Shown: positions 46,708 to 56,034 of the stretch, piece after piece
Position numbering within the stretch: position 1 is the stretch's first letter
How the letters are laid out: every line of letters starts with the position of its first letter
NCBI RefSeq assembly: GCF_014697025.1
Contig: NZ_JACJRC010000003.1
Location: 371,008-435,007, forward strand
Reading direction: 5' to 3'
Length of the DNA: 64,000 nt
From: Alkalinema sp. FACHB-956
Lineage (GTDB): Bacteria > Cyanobacteriota > Cyanobacteriia > Leptolyngbyales > Leptolyngbyaceae
Notes under the pieces: generated by a model
Seen by the model: the letters and a program-made list of their open reading frames with translations, nothing else
What the model was told of the DNA's origin: nothing
Databases searched by the model: none
Made by a program: the position numbers and the translations under genes

Positions 46708-47689
46708 AAGCCAGTTTGTCCCTATCAGAGATTGGTGTGACTGTTGAACCGCAATGGGGCTGAGCACGGGATAATGCCAGGGGTTTTGCCTACGCTCACA
46801 GTAGAGTTGCAGGACTTGAGAATTACAGGGCTTTACTGAACAAGTTGACGCACTTATGATAGGCAGTTGTAACAAGCAGTCGCCCCCATTGGGTACTCGG
46901 AAGGCATGCATTTCCATTGGGAACCTAACCACCTTCTGAGGAAGCACAACAGGGTTAAAAATCCCAGCCCTGCTCCAAACCATTTATAGGCGGCAAACCT
47001 AGGTTGTTAGTACCGTAATAACACCCATCTTTTTGAGAAATTACAGGATGAACTAATGATGAAGCTGAGATGATTTCAATGACTGAACTTCCCCCTCAGA
47101 CCCTACCAATACAACCCTTTTTTTCGCTTGACTTGATGTCCCATCAATGAATTTTGTACTAGTCAGAAAACATACCTTACGACACGGGTTTTCAGAAGTT
47201 GAATAGGTTGTAAGTCAGCTAGGTTATCGTTTAAACCCTTAACTAACAAGGGATTGGCTCAAGTACGATCGACTTTAATTTCCAGCCTTTTTTCCGCATG
47301 CAAGTAACTTTAATTACCTGGAAAGAGGTTGACAAGATGAACTTGCGGAAACGCGATTGGCAAAATTAAAATTTTTGAGCTGAAAAAGACAAAAAATACA
47401 GGAGCAAAACCAAGCGGAAAATCGCTTCATTAATGCTTTAAAGATTCTGTATTTGTCGGCAGCCTTATGTGCGATTTATTCAACTCATTTCAGGCAGCCT
47501 TGGCCAAAACTGAATTGCACCCGCACGGAAAACACTGGTCTATCAAGGGAAGTGACAAAACGCCTCAAGGCAAGCTGCAAAAGGGAGGAGTCAGCATGTG
47601 TGATTTTATACTTACTCGCACCTGGATCAGTGGTTGGAAGACATCACGCCCATTAGTCTCCGTAAATCTACTGAATCAGGGTCAGGCAA
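46708..47689. other. Long intergenic region, no firmly supported gene
   Basis: About 980 bases. The right half is AT-rich, with small inverted repeats TTGATG-TCC-CATCAA (47133-47147) and AAGCG-AAAATC-like-CGCTT (47412-47427). TTGACA at 47330-47335 could be a -35 element. A frame from ATG 47467 runs 92 codons into the end of sasA on the opposite strand; it has no recognisable domain and no clear ribosome-binding site, so I do not call it. The region could hold a small RNA or a small protein. Confidence 0.4.
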
Positions 47690-48913
47690 CTACTGAGCGA
47701 TCGCCTCTTCTGGGGGCATTTGAACCCGATACACCGGCAAGGTGAAATGGAAGCAACTGCCTTGATTGGGGACAGAATCAACCCAGATTTGGCCGTAATG
47801 GGCTCGGACAATCCGTTGACAAAGCGACAATCCGATACCATAGCCTTCCTGCCCTTCATCTCGCTGAAGGCGAAAATGATCCTCAAAGATTTGATTACAT
47901 TGATCCTCTGGAATCCCAGGGCCATTGTCGCAAATGCTAATTTGCACCTTTTGGGTCGTGCGGTGGAGAACGGACAGGCTAATCGTGCCCTGGACTGGTG
48001 TGTATTTGATGGCGTTATCTAAAAGATTGGTGAGAACTTGGTGAATCCGGCTGGCGTCAGCATAGACCGGCGGTAAATCCGAAGGAATATCTAAATCCAG
48101 GGTTTGCTGTTTGTGGGCTAACCGATCGTTGAGATCGGCAACAACGTCCTGGCAAAGATTGGCGAGATTGATTTTGACTGGCCAAACATTTAAATCTGCA
48201 TTGGATCCACGAGCTGCTTGTAGGATATCGGTGATCATGCGATCGATGACGCGAATTTGCGTCCGGGCATGCTTGAGCAACTGATTAACCAGGGCAGGGG
48301 TGAGGCGGGAGGGTTGGTTGTCCTTGGGTTGATTCCCCATTTCCAGGGTTTCAATGGCGATCGACGCAGCGGTGAGAGGATTGCGCAGATCGTGGGCCAG
48401 CATAGCAATAATTTGGTCTTTAAATTGCAGTTTTGCCCGCAATTCCTCTGCCTCCTGTTTGAGGCGAAAGACATCATCCGATAGCTGAAGCATTTCAGCA
48501 TATTGGCTAATGGAAGGAATTTCACGATCGAGCACTTGTTCGATCGCGAGGCTTGCGGAAGCTGCACTAGAGTTGCTGTTGCGGCTCTCGGCTAAAAATT
48601 CTTCGGTTGAGCGTTGCCAGCGGGGCCACCAGCTTTTGAGTTGGGCAATTAAGTTACTTCCTGCGAGGGTTTGTCGGGGTTCTGGATGCACCTTGACCAA
48701 GGCGGGTGTTGCAATGAGGCGAAAATGTTCTGCGAGATAGGGCTGTTTACCGACATCGATCACTTGGAGATCAAAGGGACAGAGGACTTCCAGTTCTTGC
48801 AGAAGCGATCGAATCTGCCGAACTTGCTCCTTGGAGGTGGGGCGCTGATCCACAAAAAGCAGCAGCTGAAGTGGAGCACTATTTTGGGTAGAGACATTGG
48901 GAGAAGCTGACAT
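47690..48913 (-). CDS. sasA: Circadian-clock-associated histidine kinase SasA
   Basis: A 407-residue kinase with an N-terminal KaiB-like thioredoxin-fold sensor (about 12-100: LQLLLFVDQRP, LLQELEVLCPFDLQVIDV, LIATPALVKVHPEPRQTLAG), then a HisKA domain with MLAHDLRNPLTAA (near residue 180) and a HATPase domain (NLLDNAIKYTP, DNGPGIP, GYGIGLSLC). SasA binds KaiC, autophosphorylates and passes phosphate to RpaA to set circadian output. ATG 48913 is the start because GGGAGGA lies eight bases before it; an upstream in-frame ATG at 48931 is less likely. It is divergent from the GT4 gene. Confidence 0.95.
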   Translation of the reverse strand: MSASPNVSTQNSAPLQLLLFVDQRPTSKEQVRQIRSLLQELEVLCPFDLQVIDVGKQPYLAEHFRLIATPALVKVHPEPRQTLAGSNLIAQLKSWWPRWQRSTEEFLAESRNSNSSAASASLAIEQVLDREIPSISQYAEMLQLSDDVFRLKQEAEELRAKLQFKDQIIAMLAHDLRNPLTAASIAIETLEMGNQPKDNQPSRLTPALVNQLLKHARTQIRVIDRMITDILQAARGSNADLNVWPVKINLANLCQDVVADLNDRLAHKQQTLDLDIPSDLPPVYADASRIHQVLTNLLDNAIKYTPVQGTISLSVLHRTTQKVQISICDNGPGIPEDQCNQIFEDHFRLQRDEGQEGYGIGLSLCQRIVRAHYGQIWVDSVPNQGSCFHFTLPVYRVQMPPEEAIAQ

Positions 48914-48932
48914 TGCGAAATCCTCCCTCATA

Positions 48933-48966
48933 ACATGACAGTCATCAATACATAGCAGTCATCAAT
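48933..48966. repeat. 17-bp tandem duplication upstream of sasA
   Basis: ACATGACAGTCATCAAT followed by ACATAGCAGTCATCAAT, about 20 bp before the sasA start and so in its leader or promoter region. Confidence 0.88.
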
Positions 48967-49130
48967 TTCCCTACAGCAAAGGTAACGGATTGGGGACTCG
49001 TGAGGCAACTTTCGTCCCGATTCTGGGCTGCCCCTCAGGATCCTGGGCCTCCCCTCAGCTTGTCCCCTCACCTTGTAAAGTGGGAATACAGAGTGAGAAC
49101 ACATTCAGCGAGTCAAGATTTACGGCACAA

Positions 49131-50318
49131 ATGAAAATATTGGTGTTGACCTGGGAATTTCCCCCTCGCATTGTAGGTGGTATTGCCCGTCATGTGGCTG
49201 AACTTTACCCAGAACTGGTGAAACGAGGGCATGAAATCCATATCGTGACCGTTCAGTTTGGAGAAGCGCCAGCCTATGAAGAGGTCGAAGGGGTTCAGGT
49301 TCATCGCGTGATCGTGGGAGAAGGCCATAACTTTTTCCATTGGGTTGGACGGATGAACGAGAGTATGGGGAGTTTTGGGGGGCAGTTGTTGATCCAGAAG
49401 CGCCCCTTTGATATCATCCATGCCCATGATTGGCTGGTGGGAGATTCCGCGATCGCGCTCAAACATCATTTCCACATCCCCTTAGTTGCCACGATTCATG
49501 CAACCGAGTATGGGCGGAATAATGGCATCCATAACGACGTGCAGCGCCATGTCAGTGAAAAGGAGCGATTTTTGGCCCACGAGGCTTGGCGCATTATTGT
49601 TTGCACCCAGTACATGAAACGGGAAGTCACCAAGGTGCTACACATGCCGTCGGACAAAATTGATATTGTTTACAACGGCATTCGGGCAGAGAAAAAGCAT
49701 CTTGATCCCGATTTTGACGTGCTGTCGTTTCGGCAACGATTCGCCCAAGACGACGAAAAAATTGTTTACTACGTTGGACGAATTACCTACGAAAAAGGCA
49801 TTGTTCGGCTACTGCAAGCCGCGCCCTTGGTGATTCAAGCATTGGGGGGCCAGGTCAAATTTGTCATTATTGGAACCGGGCAACTGGAGCCGTTACAACG
49901 ACAGGCGAAGGAACTCGGGATCTGGGATTATTGTTGTTTTACGGGGTTTATGCCCGATGAGGATTTAGATAAATTTCAAACGATCGCAGACTGTGCCGTG
50001 TTCCCCAGCTTGTATGAACCCTTTGGCATCGTCGCCTTGGAAAGTTTTGCGGCGCGGGTTCCCGTCGTGGTATCGGATACAGGCGGGTTACCGGAGGTCG
50101 TTGACCATGGCCGAACCGGGGTCGTGACGACGACGAATGACGCACTATCCCTGGCTCAGGGAATTTTAGAAATCCTCAAAAATCCAGAGTTAGCCCATCA
50201 ATTGGTGGAAAATGCCTATCAAGAATTGGAGCATCGCTTCCGGTGGTCCCTGTTAGCGGAACAAACGGAAAAAATTTATCAACGAGTTGTACAGGAGCGA
50301 TCGCAGGTGAATTGGTAA
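49131..50318 (+). CDS. GT4-family glycosyltransferase (glycogen-synthase-like)
   Basis: A 395-residue GT-B enzyme. The N-terminus MKILVLTWEFPPRIVGGIARH and HAHDW (near 100) bind the acceptor side, and the C-terminal half has VGRITYEKGI, PSLYEPFGIVALE and a TGGLPEVV loop, the nucleotide-sugar site of family 4. It resembles the short starch/glycogen-synthase-like GT4 group, but the substrate is not decided. ATG 49131 starts at the family's usual N-terminus; the frame extends 47 codons upstream without conserved content. The next gene starts 22 bp after its stop, so they form an operon. Confidence 0.88.
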   Translation: MKILVLTWEFPPRIVGGIARHVAELYPELVKRGHEIHIVTVQFGEAPAYEEVEGVQVHRVIVGEGHNFFHWVGRMNESMGSFGGQLLIQKRPFDIIHAHDWLVGDSAIALKHHFHIPLVATIHATEYGRNNGIHNDVQRHVSEKERFLAHEAWRIIVCTQYMKREVTKVLHMPSDKIDIVYNGIRAEKKHLDPDFDVLSFRQRFAQDDEKIVYYVGRITYEKGIVRLLQAAPLVIQALGGQVKFVIIGTGQLEPLQRQAKELGIWDYCCFTGFMPDEDLDKFQTIADCAVFPSLYEPFGIVALESFAARVPVVVSDTGGLPEVVDHGRTGVVTTTNDALSLAQGILEILKNPELAHQLVENAYQELEHRFRWSLLAEQTEKIYQRVVQERSQVNW

Positions 50319-50340
50319 GGCCACGATCGGGAGGGGAAGG

Positions 50341-52929
50341 ATGGATCTGACAGCACGCATTGACTGGTTACGGCAATTCACCGTTTTGGGCAGTTTGTCC
50401 GACGCTGCGCTGGCCGCGATGGGGGCAGCGATCGCGGAACTTCCTTTCCAAGCCAATCGCCGACTTGTGTTGGAAGACACGGCACCAGCAGCACTGTATA
50501 TCCTGTACCAAGGACATCTGGAAAGCTATCGCACCAGTCCCAATACGATCGCAAAGGTGGTGGGGATCTTGCCCGGTGCGGTGTTGTATCTCAAGGAACT
50601 GCTGCTGGATCAACCCGCCGAGCAAACGACGATCACGTTAGATGCTGGTGTAGTGTGGCAAGTTCCTCGGGATCGCTTGCGATCGATCGTTCAGCAGTAT
50701 CCGGAAGTTGGTCAGTTAGTGTCCCAACAATTGGCGGAAGCTTTGCAGGAAGTGGAAGCCACGTTGAATTTTGAGCGGGAACGAGAACGGGCATTACGGC
50801 CCTATTTGGTGCCCAAAGTGCGGCGGGGCATTGTGGGCGCGAGTCGCTATGCGGTGCGCTTGCGGCAGGACATTCGGAAAGCGACGGGGGATCGTCAACC
50901 CGTGTTGATCTTTGGGGAGCCGGGTCTCAATAAGGACAACATTGCAGCATTGATTCACTTTGGGTCTGCCGATCGCCATGAACCATTGGTGAAGCTGAAT
51001 TGCAATACCTTACAAGCCAATGGTGCAGACTTATTTGGCCGGGGTAATCGATCGGGGATCCTGGATTGGATGGGCCGGGGCACACTGATGTTGAATAATC
51101 TGGAGGATTTGCCCCCCCATCTGGAAGATTCGCTAATTCAGCTATTGGAAACCGGGCAGTATGCACCCGTGCCCAGCAATAGTGACTCTAGGCAAAATGC
51201 AGCATTGCCGAGTTCCGATGGAGATGAACCGACTGGGGATGAACCCACGACCAACCTAAAGGTTTCGGAAGCTCGCATCATCATGACTTCCGAGAAAATT
51301 GTGCCCCAAGTGGAAAAATGTCAGCAGGCTCGACATTCCATTAAGGTACCACCGCTGCGGGTGCGGAAGTCGGATATTGCAGCGCAGGTGGAATATTACC
51401 TCAGCTTGACCTGTCGATCGCGCGGGATAGCGAAGCCCAAAGTTACACCGGAGGCACTGCGGCGATTACAAAGCTACGACTTTCCGGGGAATCTCACGGA
51501 ATTGGAAAACCTGGTCAATCGGGCTTTGTTGCAAGCGGATAGAGCGGTGGAATTAACCGAAGAAGTGTTTTGGCCAGCCAGTATTAAAGCCAATCGATTT
51601 CGGGTGAATTTACTCAATACCTATCCTCAGTTGCGACAATTTTTACGCAGTGATTGGTATCCCGATCGGATTAATTATGGATTGACCTTAACAGCATTTG
51701 CCTTGATTCTAGGGGTGTTATTTCTAGGCCCCCAAAGTCGCGATCGGAATTTTGCACTCAATATATTTTGGGACTGGTGGTGGCTGGGCAGTTGCTTAAT
51801 TTTTCCATTTTTGGGACGGATTTGGTGCTCGTTTTGTCCCTTTATGATCTATGGCGAATTGGTACAAAAACTGTCGTTACAGTGGTGGCCACGATCGCTA
51901 AAACCTTGGCCCAGGCAAGAGGCAGAAACCGTGGGTGGCTGGTTTTTGTTTGGCCTGTTCACGCTGATTCTCCTGTGGGAAGAGTTGTGGAATTTGGAAA
52001 ACACGGCCTATTTATCGGCTTGTCTGCTGTTGTTGATTACGGCAGGTGCAGTGATTTTTTCACTGTTGTTTGAGCGGCGATTTTGGTGCCGCTATTTATG
52101 TCCGATCGGGGGCATGAACGGGTTGTTTGCGAAGCTATCGATGGTAGAACTACGGGCCAAACAGGGAATTTGCTCTGCTGCTTGCACAACCTATCAATGC
52201 TACAAAGGGGGGCCACAAAAGGGCGAAGGACAGGAAACCGGCGGTTGTCCCATTTATTCCCATCCAGCGCAATTGCAAGATAACAAAGATTGCGTACTCT
52301 GCATGACTTGCTTAAAAGCCTGCCCCCATCGATCGGTGGAACTCAATCTGCGGCCCCCCGGGATTGAACTGTGGACCACCCATCAACCCAGTTATGCCGA
52401 GGTTTCCCTATTGTTTTTACTGTTCGGAGCTGTGTTTTTACATCGATTACCCGAATTACAGCAACGCTTACAGTTAGATTTCCATTTAGACCAGTTTGGG
52501 TTTCACCTCTGGGCTTCCGTCCTAGCATTGAGTTTACCCATTGCGATCGCGTTTACCTTTCATACCTTGCAAAAGTGGCTGAATCTCGTGGGTAAAACGC
52601 GGCGGTTCTTGTACGTGGCCTATGGCTATCTGCCCTTGGTCTTAGGAGGAACCACGGCCCATTACCTCAAGTTAGGGCTGGCGGAAGCAGGGCAAATTTT
52701 GCCGGTGGCTTTTTCCACCTTTGGCTTAGCCACTGTTGGCGTACCTGGGTTTTCAGCCGATCCAGCGGTAATTGAATTTTTGCAAGGCTCCGTCTTGGTC
52801 GTGGGTTGGCTCTGTAGTGTGATTTTGACCCAGAAAATTGCGAAGCAGCCCATCCTTAAACTGTGGCCTCAGCATGCAGCCACGATCGGATTAATGGCTT
52901 TGCTGTGGAGTGTGATTGTAGGTTGGTAG
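50341..52929 (+). CDS. Fusion: cNMP-binding-like, degenerate sigma-54-activator AAA, and NapH/NosR-like membrane iron-sulfur module
   Basis: An 862-residue three-part protein. Residues 1-140 resemble a cyclic-nucleotide-binding (CRP-like) sensor. Residues 160-410 are homologous to sigma-54 activator AAA+ domains: VKLNCNTLQA, GRGTLMLNNLEDLPPHLEDSLIQLLE, VPPLRVRKSDI and YDFPGNLTELENLVNRAL are kept. The Walker A is GEPGLNKD (192-199) instead of GESGTGKE, and the GAFTGA loop is missing. Residues 440-862 hold about nine helices, WCSFCP (495-500), CRYLCP (583-588), a Cys group at 611-636 and a ferredoxin motif CVLCMTCLKACP (651-662), as in NapH/NosR/RdxA proteins. ATG 50341 follows the GT4 gene by 22 bp. 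It looks like a membrane redox protein with a non-catalytic regulatory head; function unknown. Confidence 0.88.
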   Translation: MDLTARIDWLRQFTVLGSLSDAALAAMGAAIAELPFQANRRLVLEDTAPAALYILYQGHLESYRTSPNTIAKVVGILPGAVLYLKELLLDQPAEQTTITLDAGVVWQVPRDRLRSIVQQYPEVGQLVSQQLAEALQEVEATLNFERERERALRPYLVPKVRRGIVGASRYAVRLRQDIRKATGDRQPVLIFGEPGLNKDNIAALIHFGSADRHEPLVKLNCNTLQANGADLFGRGNRSGILDWMGRGTLMLNNLEDLPPHLEDSLIQLLETGQYAPVPSNSDSRQNAALPSSDGDEPTGDEPTTNLKVSEARIIMTSEKIVPQVEKCQQARHSIKVPPLRVRKSDIAAQVEYYLSLTCRSRGIAKPKVTPEALRRLQSYDFPGNLTELENLVNRALLQADRAVELTEEVFWPASIKANRFRVNLLNTYPQLRQFLRSDWYPDRINYGLTLTAFALILGVLFLGPQSRDRNFALNIFWDWWWLGSCLIFPFLGRIWCSFCPFMIYGELVQKLSLQWWPRSLKPWPRQEAETVGGWFLFGLFTLILLWEELWNLENTAYLSACLLLLITAGAVIFSLLFERRFWCRYLCPIGGMNGLFAKLSMVELRAKQGICSAACTTYQCYKGGPQKGEGQETGGCPIYSHPAQLQDNKDCVLCMTCLKACPHRSVELNLRPPGIELWTTHQPSYAEVSLLFLLFGAVFLHRLPELQQRLQLDFHLDQFGFHLWASVLALSLPIAIAFTFHTLQKWLNLVGKTRRFLYVAYGYLPLVLGGTTAHYLKLGLAEAGQILPVAFSTFGLATVGVPGFSADPAVIEFLQGSVLVVGWLCSVILTQKIAKQPILKLWPQHAATIGLMALLWSVIVGW

Positions 52930-53030
52930 CCGCTTGGGATCGTTGGGGGGAAGAGAATTCAGATGGGATTGCTATCCATGAGATCGCGATCGAACCAAGC
53001 AATTGAAATTGAGCAAAGCCATGGGTCAGG

Positions 53031-53064
53031 ATATTTTTAACTTAAGAATATTTTTAACTTAAGA
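53031..53064. repeat. 17-bp perfect tandem duplication upstream of the NYN gene
   Basis: ATATTTTTAACTTAAGA twice in a row without mismatch, ending 24 bp before the NYN gene. It is AT-rich and may overlap the promoter. Confidence 0.93.
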
Positions 53065-53088
53065 ATTGCGGATTGGCGGTATCCTATT

Positions 53089-53685
53089 ATGTCCTATCCG
53101 CTAGTTCTGATATGGATCATGAAGCCCAAACCGATTCCCGATCGTCCTTCCGTCCATGTATTTCTGGATGTAGAAAATATTCCACCCCAGCAGTATGCCT
53201 ATTGGATTCGACTGCTCGCGAAGCAGTATGGGCAAATCAATCCCACGCGTCTTAGGGCCTATGCGGTCGATTGGCGGATTCGTAAAAAGTCCAAAGTGAT
53301 GCTGGAAGAAACCGGATTTTCGACGGTTCGCGTGTCACCCGGTCACAATGCGGTGGACAATAAGATTTTCCGGGATTGTTTAATTCTGTCGAAAATTCGA
53401 CAAACGCTGCTGCCTGAGGTCTACATTTTATCGACGGGGGATAGTGATTTTGTTCCGGTGGTCGATGTGTTACACGAACGCAATCACTATGTGGTTTGCT
53501 TAACCAGTAAACACCGTCAGGCCAGCCAGGAATTAATTCAGATCGTGGATGAACACTATTGCTTAGAAGATCTACCCCACTTGTTAGCCGAAGTTCATCA
53601 AAATCACAAGGTCATCACGGTTTCAACGCCCCAATCCATTGTGGAAAAGGATGATCCGTCTATGGAATCCCTCTGTGGGAAATAA
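53089..53685 (+). CDS. NYN-domain (PIN-like) putative ribonuclease
   Basis: A 198-residue protein with a NYN domain: VHVFLDVENIP (near residue 23) provides the first metal-binding Asp, NAVDNKIFRDC the middle acidic residues, and YILSTGDSDFVPVVD the last pair. This is the LabA/DUF88-like group of small nucleases, some of which influence circadian output in cyanobacteria. ATG 53089 is used; ATG 53119 is a good alternative because the conserved part begins soon after it. Neither has a clear ribosome-binding site. It follows the redox fusion gene by about 160 bp on the same strand. Confidence 0.82.
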   Translation: MSYPLVLIWIMKPKPIPDRPSVHVFLDVENIPPQQYAYWIRLLAKQYGQINPTRLRAYAVDWRIRKKSKVMLEETGFSTVRVSPGHNAVDNKIFRDCLILSKIRQTLLPEVYILSTGDSDFVPVVDVLHERNHYVVCLTSKHRQASQELIQIVDEHYCLEDLPHLLAEVHQNHKVITVSTPQSIVEKDDPSMESLCGK

Positions 53686-53790
53686 TGTCCCATTGCTCTT
53701 GGATCAAATGACATCTGCATCAATCAAGCTTAATCAAGCAGTATGAATTCAAGTAGTGTCAATCCAGCAGCATGAGGCCAGCAGCGTTTC

Positions 53791-55986
53791 CTAGACCTCT
53801 ACCTGGGAGGAAACTTCTGGGGAGTCATGGACAGGGGAGCCTTGGACGATCTCCAAGGGTGGCTGATAGGCCGTTGATGTGTCCACTGGACGCGGTACAT
53901 CTACCTCCACACCATTCACCACGGCTCCCAATAAATTGAAATCTTCGGATTCATTCAACTGCTCGATCGTCTCGGTCAACAGGCTTTTCTGGCTCATTCC
54001 TGGCCGAGTTACTAAAATCAGTCCATCGGTGTAAGGTTCCAGCAACAATGCATCGTTGCACTGCCCCAGGGAGGGCGTGTCTACGACCACAAAATCGAAT
54101 CGGCCTTGGGCTTCTTCCAGCAATCGTTGCATTTCGTTGGATTCCAAAATGGAAGCCGCCTGGGCCTGGACACCCACGCTGGGAATGATATAGAGGTTTT
54201 CCACATCTGGGACCAGTTGGATGCAATCACTAATTTGGCTGTAATAGCGCAGGGGTTCCCGCGATCGTTCCGCTGGTACCATCACCCCCAAGTCCTGACT
54301 GCGGGACGGCGATCGCAAATCGGCTTCAATCAGCAACGTCCGTTTACCCGATCGGGCGGCAGCGATCGCCAGGTTATAGGCAACCGTAGTTTTGCCTTCC
54401 TGGACCATGGGACTACTGACTAGGAGGATCTTGGGTAATTTTCCTTCGGTCAGTCGCAGGGTACTGCGGAACTGTTCGTAGGCATCACCATAGGGGGAAT
54501 GGGCTTTGAGAAGGAGGGGAGAACGATTGCTATTTTCCCAACTGGGAATCCAAGGCAACATTCCCAGCAATGGCACATCCTGTTGCCGCAGAGTATCCCG
54601 CAAATCTTCCGGGGTATAGACCGTGCCCTCGAGCATATCCAGCAGGAAAATCACCCCTGCCCCCAAAATTAAGCCCACCACACCACCCACCAGAATCATC
54701 AACGGTGCATTTTTAGGCGGCTTCGGCTCGATCGGTAAAGCAGCCAGTTGGGCAATACTCAAGCTACTGACGGTTTCCGCTTCAGCGGTTTTGGCGTCAA
54801 TTAGTTTGGCCTGCATTTGATCATGCAGCGCTTTTTTGAGCTTGAACTGATCTTCCAAACGAGTTCTCGCAAGTTGTTTGTTCGGCAAATTTTGGAGCTG
54901 GAGGCGCAGATCTTGACTCGATCGATTCAGCAGTTGTAGCTGGCGGACAATGCCTTCCCGTTGCGTCGTCAATGCCACTAGTTGATTCGCCATTTCCTGA
55001 CGCTTGGGATCGAGGCTGCTATCTTGGCGAACATTGGCCTGGAACGGAGCGGCCACCCCATTGCCTCCCATGACTTCGCGGGCACGCTGCTGGAGTTGTT
55101 CATCTAGGGCCGCCTTTTGCTGGGTCAGTTCCACCATGCGGGGATGGGATGGGGTCAAGTCTTTCCCCGCGATCGCCAATTGCGACTCAATTTGATAAAT
55201 TTGGGCCCGCAGATTGGCAATGATGGGATCGGCACTGAGGGCAGAAGAGACATAGGCTTGGTTGGGATCGAGCCCTAACTTACTCTGCAAACTAGCCACT
55301 TCAGCATTGATGCGTTCGAGTTCCAAGCCCAACATGCGCTGCTGGGTTTCACTCTGGGAAATGGCTCCGCTCAAGCTACCATTCTGTGCGGCCACAAGGG
55401 CAGGGCCTTCCGTGCGATCGTACAGTTCCAACTGTTGCTCTGCCGCTCTCAGTTCTGCCTTGGCTTTGGGAATCCGTTGATCTAAAGACCCGACAACCGC
55501 CTTCAACCGGGCGGAGTTGTTCGCCTGACTTTGCTGGACAATTAGTTCCGCCAAGCTCTGCATGACTTGCTTAGCACGATTTTCCTCCGTATCTCGATAG
55601 GTGAGCTGAACTTGGTTATTGCCGCCGGAAGCAGGGGCTTTTTTGTCCTTGGCGGATTCGCTGCTGGGTAATGTGACTTTTAGACTCTTGAGAATTCTCC
55701 TGGCATCCAAGCCGACTTTTTGGGCCACGGTGTTTAACATCGATTCCGTCACCAGGGAATCCGCCGTAAAGGTTTCGATCGGTTGGCGGATCTCGGTGCC
55801 CGTGGTGGAAAAAACCGTGGCGGGCTGATTGGCAACCAGAATGGCCTCTACGGTGTATAGCGGTGGTGGATCGGGCTGGGACACCGCAAGACTAGACCCC
55901 GTGACGCCAAGGGCCAAACCCACAGGTAACAACCATTTGTAGCGATTAACAGCCAGGAAATAGCGTTTAACGATCGGAGAAGCCAT
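53791..55986 (-). CDS. Wzc-like polysaccharide co-polymerase with tyrosine-kinase domain
   Basis: A 731-residue inner-membrane protein: Wzz-type N-terminus with a helix (about 18-38), a long periplasmic coiled coil (about 150-410), a second helix (about 428-450) and a cytoplasmic BY-kinase-like domain (about 500-700). Walker A is SPMVQEGKTT (525-534), Walker A' LLIEADLRSP (551-560, with Glu where Asp is usual) and Walker B FVVVDTP (632-638). The usual C-terminal tyrosine cluster is absent; the tail has one Tyr. Together with the Wza-like gene directly upstream it should set chain length and export of a capsular or released polysaccharide. Start ATG 55986. Confidence 0.9.
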   Translation of the reverse strand: MASPIVKRYFLAVNRYKWLLPVGLALGVTGSSLAVSQPDPPPLYTVEAILVANQPATVFSTTGTEIRQPIETFTADSLVTESMLNTVAQKVGLDARRILKSLKVTLPSSESAKDKKAPASGGNNQVQLTYRDTEENRAKQVMQSLAELIVQQSQANNSARLKAVVGSLDQRIPKAKAELRAAEQQLELYDRTEGPALVAAQNGSLSGAISQSETQQRMLGLELERINAEVASLQSKLGLDPNQAYVSSALSADPIIANLRAQIYQIESQLAIAGKDLTPSHPRMVELTQQKAALDEQLQQRAREVMGGNGVAAPFQANVRQDSSLDPKRQEMANQLVALTTQREGIVRQLQLLNRSSQDLRLQLQNLPNKQLARTRLEDQFKLKKALHDQMQAKLIDAKTAEAETVSSLSIAQLAALPIEPKPPKNAPLMILVGGVVGLILGAGVIFLLDMLEGTVYTPEDLRDTLRQQDVPLLGMLPWIPSWENSNRSPLLLKAHSPYGDAYEQFRSTLRLTEGKLPKILLVSSPMVQEGKTTVAYNLAIAAARSGKRTLLIEADLRSPSRSQDLGVMVPAERSREPLRYYSQISDCIQLVPDVENLYIIPSVGVQAQAASILESNEMQRLLEEAQGRFDFVVVDTPSLGQCNDALLLEPYTDGLILVTRPGMSQKSLLTETIEQLNESEDFNLLGAVVNGVEVDVPRPVDTSTAYQPPLEIVQGSPVHDSPEVSSQVEV

Positions 55987-56034
55987 GGGGGAATGGGGGA
56001 ATCGAGTTTACACAAGCAAGTTTCTAGGCCAGCA

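Noticed and set aside
46708..46983. Longer form of the small regulator-like gene starting at 46983
   Set aside because: The added 92 residues are Cys/Pro-rich without conserved look, and a ribosome-binding site stands before the internal ATG at 46707.
50341..52929. Ordinary NtrC-type transcription activator
   Set aside because: Walker A and GAFTGA are lost, there is no C-terminal DNA-binding helix-turn-helix, and cyanobacteria lack sigma-54.
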